From Clostridiales bacterium (GTDB taxonomy: Bacteria > Bacillota > Clostridia > Christensenellales > Aristaeellaceae), in NCBI GenBank assembly GCA_022776785.1, contig JALFHA010000323.1, positions 1 through 12,442 on the forward strand: 12,442 nt of DNA. Direction: 5' to 3'. The position numbers and the translations under genes were made by a program. Each line of letters starts with the position of its first letter. Position 1 is the stretch's first letter. The notes beneath the pieces are model-generated. The model was not told where the DNA came from, made no database searches, and was given only the letters and a program-made list of their open reading frames with translations. Below are positions 6,323 through 12,442 of this stretch, piece after piece.

Positions 6323-7231
6323 TTGTACTATCAGATTGGCAAGAACCTGATGCCCATTGGGCGCGGCGACATCGTCACGTTTTCGCGCATCGCAGCCGTC
6401 CTGCCGCCGGAGGAGCTTGAGGTGCAGAACCTGCCCGAAGCCCTGATGCCGCCCGAGCCATCCCGTCCTGGCCGTGGCAGAGGCTGCCATCTTTCGATTG
6501 AGACAGACCGAATCCGGGGAATGGTGTATCTTCCGGTGAAGGGCAAGGCACCGGAAAGGCGGGTAACCTTCGTCTGGTGGAAGGACTGCATCCTGTTTGT
6601 CGATCCGGACGGCGTAGCGCAGACGTGCATCGACAGAATCCGGGCCATGCGCCCGCATCACGCCGATGGCGCGGACGACCTGCTGATGGACTTCTTCCTC
6701 GCGCTGGTGCAGGAGGATCTTACGGAGATTCAAGCCCTGGAGGACAGAATCTCTGCACTGGAGCAGGCCGTCCTGTGCGACAGAACGGAGAAATTCATCA
6801 ACCAGATCAGCGTTGTCAGGAAAGAGCTCAACCAGCGCAGCCGGTATTACACGCAGCTCAGCGACCTGACTGCTACGATTCAGGAGAACGCGGGCGATCT
6901 GCTGGATACATGCAGCCAGAGCAGGCTTCAATACGTCATGCGCCGCCTGAACCGCCTGTATGATGAGACACAGATGCTCCGTGAATACGCCAGTCAGGTC
7001 AGCAGCGAGTATCAGGCGCAGGTGGATATTGCGCAGAACCGAATCATGAAGCTGCTCACCATCGTGACAACGGTCTTTATGCCGCTTTCCCTGATTACGG
7101 GCTGGTATGGCATGAACTTCGCAAACATGCCTGAGCTTAAATGGGAATACGGATACCCGACGGCTGTTGCACTGAGCGTTCTTGTGGTCGGCGGCTGCCT
7201 GCTCTATTTCCGAAGGAAGCGTTTTCTGTAA
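6323..7231 (+). CDS. corA: CorA-family divalent cation (magnesium) transporter
   Basis: CorA proteins form pentameric channels that carry magnesium (some cobalt, nickel or zinc) through the membrane. The 302-aa product has the cytoplasmic N-domain, a long helical stalk rich in charged residues (about 125-240), and two C-terminal membrane helices (about 243-261 and 279-296). The signature YGMNF (262-266), followed by ANMPEL, lies at the expected place, and the basic tail FRRKRFL is typical. The start is TTG at 6323, chosen because AAAGGGGG lies about 10 nt upstream and no ATG fits; TTG starts usually lower expression. Ion choice cannot be set from sequence. It has its own promoter and no clear terminator. 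It sits among potassium genes but is not co-transcribed with them. Confidence 0.92.
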   Translation: MYYQIGKNLMPIGRGDIVTFSRIAAVLPPEELEVQNLPEALMPPEPSRPGRGRGCHLSIETDRIRGMVYLPVKGKAPERRVTFVWWKDCILFVDPDGVAQTCIDRIRAMRPHHADGADDLLMDFFLALVQEDLTEIQALEDRISALEQAVLCDRTEKFINQISVVRKELNQRSRYYTQLSDLTATIQENAGDLLDTCSQSRLQYVMRRLNRLYDETQMLREYASQVSSEYQAQVDIAQNRIMKLLTIVTTVFMPLSLITGWYGMNFANMPELKWEYGYPTAVALSVLVVGGCLLYFRRKRFL

Positions 7232-7262
7232 TCACATGGCCCGCAACGTCTCTTTATCAAGG

Positions 7263-7316
7263 CTTAACCGCTTTACCGGAACCTTAACCGCAACTCCACG
7301 CGCTTCCTGCTATAAT
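7263..7316 (+). promoter_or_regulatory. Promoter with TTAACC direct repeats before the 70-aa gene
   Basis: A perfect TATAAT lies at 7311-7316, but the -35 position reads CCGCAA. Instead CTTAACCGC occurs twice exactly 20 bp apart (7263-7271 and 7283-7291), with a third variant CTTTACCG at 7271-7278; the last repeat covers the -35 region. Repeats of this kind replacing the -35 are characteristic of PhoB/PhoP/OmpR-family activation. The half-site TTAACC resembles Gram-positive PhoP boxes and differs from the CTCAC box of the potassium operons, so a different regulator is likely. Confidence 0.6.
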
Positions 7317-7348
7317 GTCTTCAGCTCAAGGAAAGGAGCGTGTGGTAA

Positions 7349-7561
7349 ATGAAGAACACCCAGCACAGCAAAAACCAGCCTGCCTGCGTGGCAAAAGCTG
7401 TCCCGGCATCGCTTCGCGTCTGCCGCGACTGGATTGACGTGGAGCTTTGGCTCCGCAGTCATTCCTCCCTTTGCCTGATTCGGGATGTTGCCTTGACCGC
7501 AGCCGTTCCCTGCATGGGCATTGTGGCTGTCTCGCATCTTCTGTCCCTGCTGATTGGGTAA
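7349..7561 (+). CDS. Unrecognised 70-aa protein with a C-terminal membrane segment
   Basis: This is a complete one-gene transcription unit: promoter with TATAAT at 7311-7316, GAAAGGAG 10 nt before ATG 7349, the ORF, then a strong terminator at 7612-7658. The protein begins with a polar, basic head (MKNTQHSKNQPACVAKAVPAS), has a middle segment RVCRDWIDVELWLRSHSS, and ends in a hydrophobic stretch (about residues 46-69: VALTAAVPCMGIVAVSHLLSLLIG) that could be a tail anchor. Three cysteines are scattered through it. I recognise no family. The surrounding signals, not the protein sequence, are the main support. A regulatory RNA using the same promoter and terminator is an alternative. Confidence 0.55.
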   Translation: MKNTQHSKNQPACVAKAVPASLRVCRDWIDVELWLRSHSSLCLIRDVALTAAVPCMGIVAVSHLLSLLIG

Positions 7562-7611
7562 ACAGCCCTCCCGGGAAGGTTGGGAATCCATCCCGGCAGC
7601 GATGAGCTGAA

Positions 7612-7658
7612 AACATCCCCTCCGTGACGCGCACGCGCCGCCGAGGGGGTGTTTTTTT
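7612..7658 (+). terminator. Rho-independent terminator after the 70-aa gene
   Basis: ACATCCCCTC (from about 7613) pairs with GAGGGGGTGT (7643-7652), with one offset G, around a GC-rich loop that could itself fold. It is followed by a run of seven T. This is a strong plus-strand intrinsic terminator that isolates the 70-aa gene from the trk operon. Confidence 0.85.
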
Positions 7659-7697
7659 GCAGGATAGGGAATTGCGTAAAGCATCGCGCGGCGAGCA

Positions 7698-7727
7698 CCG
7701 GGCAGCTTGACTTGTCAAGCTGCTCGG
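7698..7727. repeat. 30-bp near-perfect palindrome upstream of the trk promoter
   Basis: Arms GCAGCTTGAC (7702-7711) and GTCAAGCTGC (7714-7723) are perfectly complementary with a 2-nt centre. Beyond one G/T position the CCG/CGG extension pairs too, giving 30 bp in all. No T tract follows directly. It stands between the terminator at 7658 and the one at 7735-7757. The very short centre favours a DNA-level site (operator or cruciform) over an RNA hairpin, but its role is unknown. Confidence 0.6.
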
Positions 7728-7734
7728 ATGTGGG

Positions 7735-7757
7735 AGCGGGCACGGCCCGCTTTCTTT
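7735..7757 (+). terminator. Second intrinsic terminator upstream of the trk operon
   Basis: AGCGGGC (7735-7741) and GCCCGCT (7745-7751) form a 7-bp GC-rich stem with a 3-nt loop, followed by a T-rich tail (TTCTTT). It lies 25 bp before the repeat box of the trk promoter and would block any readthrough into that operon. Confidence 0.65.
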
Positions 7758-7781
7758 GCCGAAAACCGTCCCTCACAGCAC

Positions 7782-7849
7782 ATCCTCACACAATCCTCAC
7801 ACGACTGCCCGGTTTTCTCACGGCGCGCCCACACGATTGGTGATACCAT
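7782..7849 (+). promoter_or_regulatory. TPR-trk operon promoter with four-half-site repeat box (copy 2)
   Basis: The first 23 bases, containing ATCCTCACACA and ATCCTCACACG, are identical to the kdp promoter box. TTTCTCAC and CCCAC follow at the same distances: half-sites start at 7785, 7796, 7817 and 7828 (11, 21, 11 bp). The -10 TACCAT (7844-7849) starts 16 bp after the last half-site, exactly as in the kdp copy. Without gaps, 54 of 68 positions agree between the copies. A further CTCAC at 7772-7776 is 13 bp upstream and out of phase. There is no -35 consensus. The conservation covers only the promoter and not the adjacent coding DNA, so a shared binding protein is the best explanation. Confidence 0.82.
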
Positions 7850-7886
7850 AAAGGCGCTTCAGGAAGGACAGGAGGTTGATTCCAGC

Positions 7887-8276
7887 ATGGATGAACAGCA
7901 ATGGATGCAGCCGCTGACAGCCCATATCCGGGCGCTTGTACAGCAGCGGCATTTCAGCGAAGCAGAAAACGAAGCCGCAAAGGCGATGGCCAGCGCTCCG
8001 CACGCCGCGCAGCCCCACAACCTGATGGGGATCGTCAGCGAGAGCAGAGGCAATCATGTGCAGGCAATGAAGCATTTCCGCGCGGCATGGGCGCTTGATC
8101 CCACGTTTTTGCCCGCGCGCGTCAACATGGAGCGCTACGGCAGCTTCTCCGGGCAGATGCCCCGACCCGTGTACGACGAGACGGAGTGCACGCCATGCCC
8201 TGCGGAAAGCCGTCGGGCGTATCGGATTGAATACGATGAGAACGGCATCGGTCATGTCGTCAGGAGGGATAACTGA
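7887..8276 (+). CDS. TPR-repeat protein heading the trk operon
   Basis: A 129-aa soluble protein. Residues about 6-78 form a tandem of TPR-like helix pairs: HIRALVQQRHFSEAENEAAKAMASAPHAAQPHNLMG and then ESRGNHVQAMKHFRAAWALDPTFLPARVNM, with the usual A/G, P and hydrophobic spacing. The C-terminal third (YDETECTPCPAESRRAYRIEYDENGIGHVVRRDN) holds a CxxC pair and no known domain. ATG 7887 has GGAGGT ten bases upstream; longer readings upstream would run through the promoter box. Its TGA overlaps the next gene's ATG by one base (TGATG), so translation is coupled to the TrkA-N protein. Its function is unknown; position suggests it helps assemble or regulate the potassium channel. Confidence 0.75.
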   Translation: MDEQQWMQPLTAHIRALVQQRHFSEAENEAAKAMASAPHAAQPHNLMGIVSESRGNHVQAMKHFRAAWALDPTFLPARVNMERYGSFSGQMPRPVYDETECTPCPAESRRAYRIEYDENGIGHVVRRDN

Positions 8277-8731
8277 TGGAGCTTTTCAAAAAAGGAAAGA
8301 AAGAATCCGGCGCATACACGATGATCATCGGCTGCGGCAGGCTGGGCGCCAGCCTTGCCAATGCGCTCTCCGATCAGGAGGCCAGTGTCGCAGTGGTGGA
8401 TAAGGACGAACGTGCCTTCCGCAAGCTGGACGCATCCTATGGCGGACTGACCCTGACGGGCGATGCGACGGACATCACCGTGCTGCGCAGCGCGGAGATT
8501 GAGCGCGCAGACACCGTGGTCTCCGTCACCAACGACGACAACACCAACATCATGGTCGCGCAGATCGCGCGCAACGTCTACCACATCCCGAACGTCATCT
8601 GCCGCTTGTACGACCCCGAACGGGAGATCGTCTACAGGGAGTTCGGCATCGACACCATCTGCCCCACGGTGCTCTCCACGCGCGAGATCGACCGCCTGCT
8701 GGGCAAGGCGAAGGGAGAGAAGAAGGCATGA
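8276..8731 (+). CDS. trkA: TrkA-N (RCK) potassium uptake regulatory subunit, short form
   Basis: A 151-aa cytoplasmic RCK domain that binds NAD(H) or another nucleotide and gates a TrkH/KtrB-type channel. The Rossmann motif IIGCGRLGASLA is canonical (GxGxxG at residues 19-24), with the acidic residue closing strand 2 in VAVVDKDE (about D42), TGDATD at 61-66 and SVTNDDNTNIMVAQIARN (83-100). No C-terminal RCK_C ligand domain is present, so it is half the size of a typical KtrA (about 220 aa). It overlaps both neighbours (1 and 4 bases), and the next gene supplies a second TrkA-like protein with the C-domain, suggesting that the two form a hetero-assembly. The symbol follows the family, not a tested function. 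Confidence 0.85.
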   Translation: MELFKKGKKESGAYTMIIGCGRLGASLANALSDQEASVAVVDKDERAFRKLDASYGGLTLTGDATDITVLRSAEIERADTVVSVTNDDNTNIMVAQIARNVYHIPNVICRLYDPEREIVYREFGIDTICPTVLSTREIDRLLGKAKGEKKA

Positions 8732-9393
8732 ACATGCAGGTTTTGCTGATCGGCGGCTTTGACATTGCCAGAACGCTCGCCGCCTCGCTGCTCAGCAAGA
8801 AATATCGGGTAACAGCGATTCACCCGGACTATGATTGCTGCAAGCAGCTTGCGGACATCAAAGGACTTCAGGTCATCCATGGCGACGGTTCCAAACCCTT
8901 CATTCTGGAGGAGGCCGGAGCGCGCCGAACGGACATCGCCATTGCGCTGACGGACAGCGACGCGGACAATCTGGTTATCTGTGAGTTGTGCAAAAAGCGC
9001 TTCGGCGTGACCAAAACGGTCAGCGTCATCAAAAACGCGGAGAACACGGCGTTCTTCCGTCAGATGGGCGTGGATGCGGTGGTCTGCGCGACGAACACCA
9101 TCACCGGCATCATCGAGCAGCTCGCCTTTGTGCACGACATGACCGCGCTGGTGCCCGTCGGCGACGGGCGCGTGAGCATCGCGGAGGTTTCCATCCCGGA
9201 GGGCGCGCCCGCAGCGGACAAAAAGCTCTGGGAGATCAGCCTGCCCCGAGAGGTGATCGTGGGATGCATCCTTCGCAAGGATCAGACGCTGATTCCGCGC
9301 GGCGACACGCGCATTCTCGCGGGCGATTCGCTGGTGCTGCTCTCCTCCGCGCATCAGGAGACGGACGCCATCCGCGCGCTGACGGGACGGTGA
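8728..9393 (+). CDS. Second TrkA-like protein with RCK_C domain and altered nucleotide motif
   Basis: A 221-aa protein with an N-terminal RCK Rossmann domain (1-132) and a C-terminal TrkA_C/RCK_C domain (about 138-221, ending LWEISLPREVIVGCILRKDQTLIPRGDTRILAGDSLVLLSS). The nucleotide-binding glycine motif is degenerate: LIGGFDIARTLA lacks GxGxxG, and the strand-2 acidic residue is replaced by H in TAIHPD. HGDGSKP and LTDSDADNLVICELCKKRFG remain. It may therefore have lost NAD binding while the short partner just upstream keeps it, dividing the work between two subunits. It shares ATGA with the upstream gene and is followed 6 bp later by trkH. Confidence 0.85.
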   Translation: MNMQVLLIGGFDIARTLAASLLSKKYRVTAIHPDYDCCKQLADIKGLQVIHGDGSKPFILEEAGARRTDIAIALTDSDADNLVICELCKKRFGVTKTVSVIKNAENTAFFRQMGVDAVVCATNTITGIIEQLAFVHDMTALVPVGDGRVSIAEVSIPEGAPAADKKLWEISLPREVIVGCILRKDQTLIPRGDTRILAGDSLVLLSSAHQETDAIRALTGR

Positions 9394-9399
9394 CGCGCG

Positions 9400-9984
9400 A
9401 TGAAGCAACGCATCACATGCGCCAGCAACATCGGCAAGCTGACTGCGCTTATCGGTCTTTTGCTGCTTGCGCCGCTGCTCGTGCTGCCCTTTTTCCCGGA
9501 GGATGCGCAGTTTGCCGCGGCGTTTCTCATCCCGGGCATCGCGTCCGTCCTGCTGGGGCTGGCGCTCTGCCTGTGCGTGAAGACACATCCGCTGACCATG
9601 CAGGAGGCGATGCACCACGGCAATCTGCTCGTGCTCTACATCTGGCTGTACGGCTGCCTCGCGGGCGCACTGCCCTTTTTGCTGGGGGACAGGCTCACGT
9701 TTGTGCAGGCGCTCTTTGAAGCGGTCAGCGGCTGGACGACAACGGGTCTTTCCGTCATGGACGTGACCATCACGCCGCCCATCTTCCTCTTTTACCACAG
9801 CTTCATGCAGTTCTGCGGTGGTCTCGGCTTCGTGATGATTATGATGACCTTCGTGCAGGGCCGGATGGGCATGGTGCTCTACAACGCGGAAGGCCACCCC
9901 GACAAGCTCATGCCCACCCTGCGGGAGACGGTGCGCACCATTGTGCTCATGGAACGAAGTTTGTCAAGGGTGTTCTTCTGCTAG
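9400..9984 (+). pseudogene. trkH: TrkH potassium channel subunit, C-terminally truncated
   Basis: TrkH is the membrane pore of Trk/Ktr uptake and normally has about 450-490 residues in four pore repeats. Here only residues 1-184 are family-like: two N-terminal helices, LYIWLYGCLAGALPFLLGD (80-98), the first pore loop FEAVSGWTTTGLSVMD with the TTTG filter (113-116), the next helix and MPTLRETVRTIVLM. After M184 the sequence ERSLSRVFFC and a TAG are unlike TrkH. Three of four pore repeats are missing, so no selective pore can form. The break at about 9952 falls in the coding sequence; 65 bp later a convergent surface-protein gene ends. The N-terminal part shows no other damage, which suggests a recent rearrangement, insertion or assembly join. 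Confidence 0.85.
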
Positions 9985-10018
9985 TCGTTTGAAAAGTTGG
10001 AAAGGTTCATCCCGCTTT
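9985..10018. other. Short junction between truncated trkH and the surface-protein gene
   Basis: This spacer holds no gene. Together with about 30 bases before it (from about 9953), it matches neither trkH nor the LPXTG gene. GAAAAG (9991-9996) and CTTTTC (10015-10020) could pair weakly around an 18-nt loop but make no convincing terminator. No inverted repeat or target duplication that would mark an insertion sequence is visible. Confidence 0.4.
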
Positions 10019-12442
10019 TCAGTCCCTCAGTGCAGACGATGTGCGCCTTATGACAAGGAACAAAAGCATTCCGCTGATACCAAGCAGGGCCAGCCAGCCA
10101 GCGGCGTGGGACGTATCCCCTGTGACGGGCAGCTCCTCGGAGACGGTGAGCGTGGCCGTGCTACTGGCGCGCTGAATGCCCTGGCTGCTTGTGGCAATAC
10201 ACCGGTACTTCGTGTTGCTCTGGGCCAGCGTGACCTTTTTGAGCGTGAGCGTCGTGCCCGTCTCGCCGCGCAGGGTGCGCACCGTGCCGTCCGTGTTCAC
10301 CTCAACCCACTGGTAGGTGAAGGGCCCGCTCGTGCCCGCGGCCTCGGCGGTCAGCTCGATATCCTGCCCGACAAAGGCGGCGACATCCTGCGGCTCGGTA
10401 ACGAAGTTGAAGTCGTACACCGGGCTGAGCGTGACGTGGTTGTCGTAGTCATTGACTTCGTCAAAGGCGTCGAAGTTGAGAACATCGCTTCCAAGCGCAC
10501 TGGAGGTGAGGTAAAGTTCGATGGTACTGTACGTCTTGCCACCCGCCAGCGTGGAAAGCGGAAGGGTCAGGCAGCGCGTGTATTCGCTCGTCAGCTCCGT
10601 CTTGAGCGCATAGCGCCAGGTCTCCTTGCCGTCCACCATCGCCACAAGCATGGGCGTCACGTCCACAGACTGCGCGCCGTCGAGGTTGCTCAAGGTGATG
10701 CGCGCGGTCGGCTTGTCGTCGAGCAGCACCACGTCGGCCTCGAGCTTCAGGTCGTTTCCGGTGAGGTCGAGATCGTATTCGTCGATCGCCTTGCCGCTCT
10801 CGTCGAGGTACGCATAGCTCACGCAGTCGGCGCTGAGCTGCGCCTTTTCAAACGTGTCCGTGCCGTTGCCTGCGCTGAGCGCGACGGGCTGCGCGGAGGT
10901 CATCATAACGGCGCTGCTCCTGCCGCCCGCAAAGGTGGCTGTGCCGGCGCTCTTTTCAAGGTCGATACCGGCCTCCAGCCCGTGCACCATCGCGGTGAGC
11001 GTCGCGTCGGTCTTGTCGCCCCAGCAGTCAAGCGGCGCGGTGAAGGAGGCCCTGAGCGTCACCTCGCCGTCGGCGGGCAGGACGCTGAGCGTTTTGGTAT
11101 CCTCCTTCCACTTCGAGATCTGGCCGTCTTCGGAGCTAAAGCCGATGTTGGTGCTGTAGCGGATGAGGTGCACGATTTCGCCGTTGCTCTTCTTCGTGCC
11201 GTCGTCAAGGCGGTAGACGGCGGATTCGCCGGACTTGATGGTCTGCCCCGCCTCATTTCTCATGGCATTGTTTTTGAGGTTGAGCATGTCCACGTGCAGC
11301 TGCGTCACGAAATTGGTGCTGCTGCTCCCCTCCGGCGTGGTGAGGAAGTCGATGTCGAAATTGTAGATGGGCAGCATGCCCGTATTGCACAGGCGCAGCG
11401 TGCTGGTGAAGGTGTCACCCGGCAGGATGACGGGATAGTCCGGCGCGAGCGCCTTGACCTCCAGGCCGATCTGTATGGCGTAGGAGAACTTGCCCCAGCG
11501 GTAGTCGACGCGGCTGAACAGGCCGCTGTCCGCATAGACGCCGCTCAGGAACATGCCGTACAGGCTGCCGCTGTTTTGGGCGAGGGGCATCAGCGTGACG
11601 TCGGCGAGCTGGTTTTCATTCTTGTAGCCGGGGCGTTTGGGATCGGTGATCGAGAGCAGGGAGAAGGGCTTGCTGGCGATCTGCGTATCCGTATTGACGT
11701 AGCAGGCGTTCACGTCAAAGACCGTATCGCCCTGCCTGTTGACGGTGCTGGTGATCCAGTAGGCGTAGTGCGCGCCGTTGATCTCCATGAAGGCAAAGCC
11801 GCCCGTGCCCACGGCGACGCCCGTATCCACCGGGCTCAGGCTATCCCAGAGCGTTTGGGGGTTAATAAAGACGCCCATCCATCCCAGCCGCATGAGGAAC
11901 AGACGGCTCTGCTGCAGGCCCGTATCCGCGTCGCGCACAGTGCGCAGCGCGCCGACGCCGACCTGCCGCTTGTTGTAGCGCACGTCATACTCCTCAATCA
12001 TCCTGAAGGAGGTCAGATTGATGGAGCCGCCGCCGATGGACGCGATGTTATGGCCGCTTTCCCACCAGCTGGAGGCCGGTATCATGCAGAATTTGCTCTT
12101 GTCCTCCTGCGATCTGCTCTGCAGCAGCAGGAAGCATGCGGGCACATTAGCCAATGCCCCTATCCCGCTGAATTTCCTGTCCAGAAGCTGGAGCTCGACA
12201 GGCTTCAGGTCGGGATCGGTGATCGTATAATAGGCGGTCAGTTGGTAGGACTCGTATTTACTGGACATCATCACGCCGTATCGCGTGTCGGAGCCGTAGG
12301 CATACGGATGAAGCGCACCGATGACGACATCAGTTCCCCCATAGATCGCCTTGACGCGGGGCATGATGAAGCCCTTTGTCGTTTTTCCGTCTATAGAGGT
12401 GATGCGCCTTGCGCTGTCCTTGCGCGTGAACGTCACCGTGGG
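10019..12442 (-). CDS. LPXTG-anchored cell-surface protein with Ig-like domain (5' end outside window)
   Basis: At least 807 residues are read, and the frame is open to the right edge, so the true start lies outside; the GTG at 12436 is simply the first start-like codon. The C-terminus shows the full sortase signal: LPVTGD (about residue 769 from that GTG), a hydrophobic segment AAGWLALLGISGMLLFLVI and a basic tail beginning RR. Before it, about residues 675-765, lies an Ig-like domain (PQDVAAFVGQDIELTAEA ... TYQWVEV ... TKYRCIATSSQG ... ATLTV). The N-terminal half has beta-rich stretches, perhaps a beta-propeller (QLTAYYTITDPDLKP, YWITSTVNRQGDTVFDV), and the middle reads like CARDB/DUF11-type folds (LPGDTFTSTLRLCNTGMLPIYNFDI). 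It probably binds or processes something at the cell wall; the ligand is unknown. It converges on trkH and is unrelated to potassium genes. Confidence 0.85.
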   Translation of the reverse strand, partial: PTVTFTRKDSARRITSIDGKTTKGFIMPRVKAIYGGTDVVIGALHPYAYGSDTRYGVMMSSKYESYQLTAYYTITDPDLKPVELQLLDRKFSGIGALANVPACFLLLQSRSQEDKSKFCMIPASSWWESGHNIASIGGGSINLTSFRMIEEYDVRYNKRQVGVGALRTVRDADTGLQQSRLFLMRLGWMGVFINPQTLWDSLSPVDTGVAVGTGGFAFMEINGAHYAYWITSTVNRQGDTVFDVNACYVNTDTQIASKPFSLLSITDPKRPGYKNENQLADVTLMPLAQNSGSLYGMFLSGVYADSGLFSRVDYRWGKFSYAIQIGLEVKALAPDYPVILPGDTFTSTLRLCNTGMLPIYNFDIDFLTTPEGSSSTNFVTQLHVDMLNLKNNAMRNEAGQTIKSGESAVYRLDDGTKKSNGEIVHLIRYSTNIGFSSEDGQISKWKEDTKTLSVLPADGEVTLRASFTAPLDCWGDKTDATLTAMVHGLEAGIDLEKSAGTATFAGGRSSAVMMTSAQPVALSAGNGTDTFEKAQLSADCVSYAYLDESGKAIDEYDLDLTGNDLKLEADVVLLDDKPTARITLSNLDGAQSVDVTPMLVAMVDGKETWRYALKTELTSEYTRCLTLPLSTLAGGKTYSTIELYLTSSALGSDVLNFDAFDEVNDYDNHVTLSPVYDFNFVTEPQDVAAFVGQDIELTAEAAGTSGPFTYQWVEVNTDGTVRTLRGETGTTLTLKKVTLAQSNTKYRCIATSSQGIQRASSTATLTVSEELPVTGDTSHAAGWLALLGISGMLLFLVIRRTSSALRD

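Noticed and set aside
6209..6931. 240-codon open frame opposite corA
   Set aside because: It is antisense to a clear CorA protein and shows no domain or ribosome binding site.
7772..7832. CRISPR-like array from the repeated CTCACA motifs
   Set aside because: The repeats are only 5-11 bp with 11- and 21-bp spacing and sit directly upstream of a -10 box, so they are operator half-sites.
9953..10020. Insertion-sequence end at the trkH break
   Set aside because: No terminal inverted repeat, target duplication or transposase fragment is visible; a plain rearrangement or contig join fits as well.
10019..12436. Treating GTG 12436 as the real start of the LPXTG protein
   Set aside because: The frame stays open to the window edge, no signal peptide follows the GTG, and a sortase substrate needs one.

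Overview
The window looks like chromosomal DNA from a GC-rich, Gram-positive (monoderm) bacterium of the Clostridia. The clues are an LPXTG-type sortase substrate, strong GGAGG-type ribosome binding sites, Firmicutes-like Kdp subunits and a TrkA/TrkA'/TrkH set. No rRNA, tRNA, CRISPR array or recognisable transposase is present, so the taxonomic assignment is inference.

Layout. (1) Minus strand, 1-4974: a kdp high-affinity potassium pump operon. In transcription order it holds a promoter with an unusual repeat box, an unrecognised 45-aa ORF, kdpF (29 aa), kdpA (intact), kdpB (broken: two internal deletions remove the catalytic core), an unrecognised 37-aa membrane ORF, kdpC (intact), a hairpin, and the N-terminal part of kdpD running off the left edge. 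(2) 5058-5668, plus strand: an AT-richer GNAT-type acetyltransferase gene with its own promoter, apparently inserted between regulator and structural genes. (3) 5696-6183, minus strand: the relic of a kdpD-like membrane sensor kinase fused to the tail of kdpE. The kinase core and receiver are deleted and a T-run is frameshifted. (4) 6264-7231, plus strand: a CorA-type transporter with a textbook promoter whose -35 lies inside a perfect 18-bp palindrome. (5) 7263-7658: a small complete transcription unit (direct repeats, TATAAT, RBS, 70-aa ORF, terminator). (6) 7735-9984, plus strand: a second potassium uptake operon (TPR protein, TrkA-N protein, TrkA-like protein, truncated TrkH). (7) 10019-12442, minus strand: a large LPXTG-anchored surface protein, 5' end outside the window.

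How it fits together. The strongest new signal is a 68-bp promoter module found twice, in front of the kdp operon and in front of the TPR-trk operon. It matches at 54 of 68 positions without gaps and has four CTCAC-like half-sites spaced 11, 21 and 11 bp, then 16 bp to the -10. This implies one DNA-binding protein, plausibly the OmpR/PhoB-family regulator KdpE, controls both potassium importers as a regulon.

In contrast, three core components are damaged: kdpB (ion-pump ATPase), the sensor kinase/KdpE pair and trkH (channel subunit). Accessory genes and promoters look intact. This is either real decay of potassium uptake or a set of assembly deletions; read mapping would decide.
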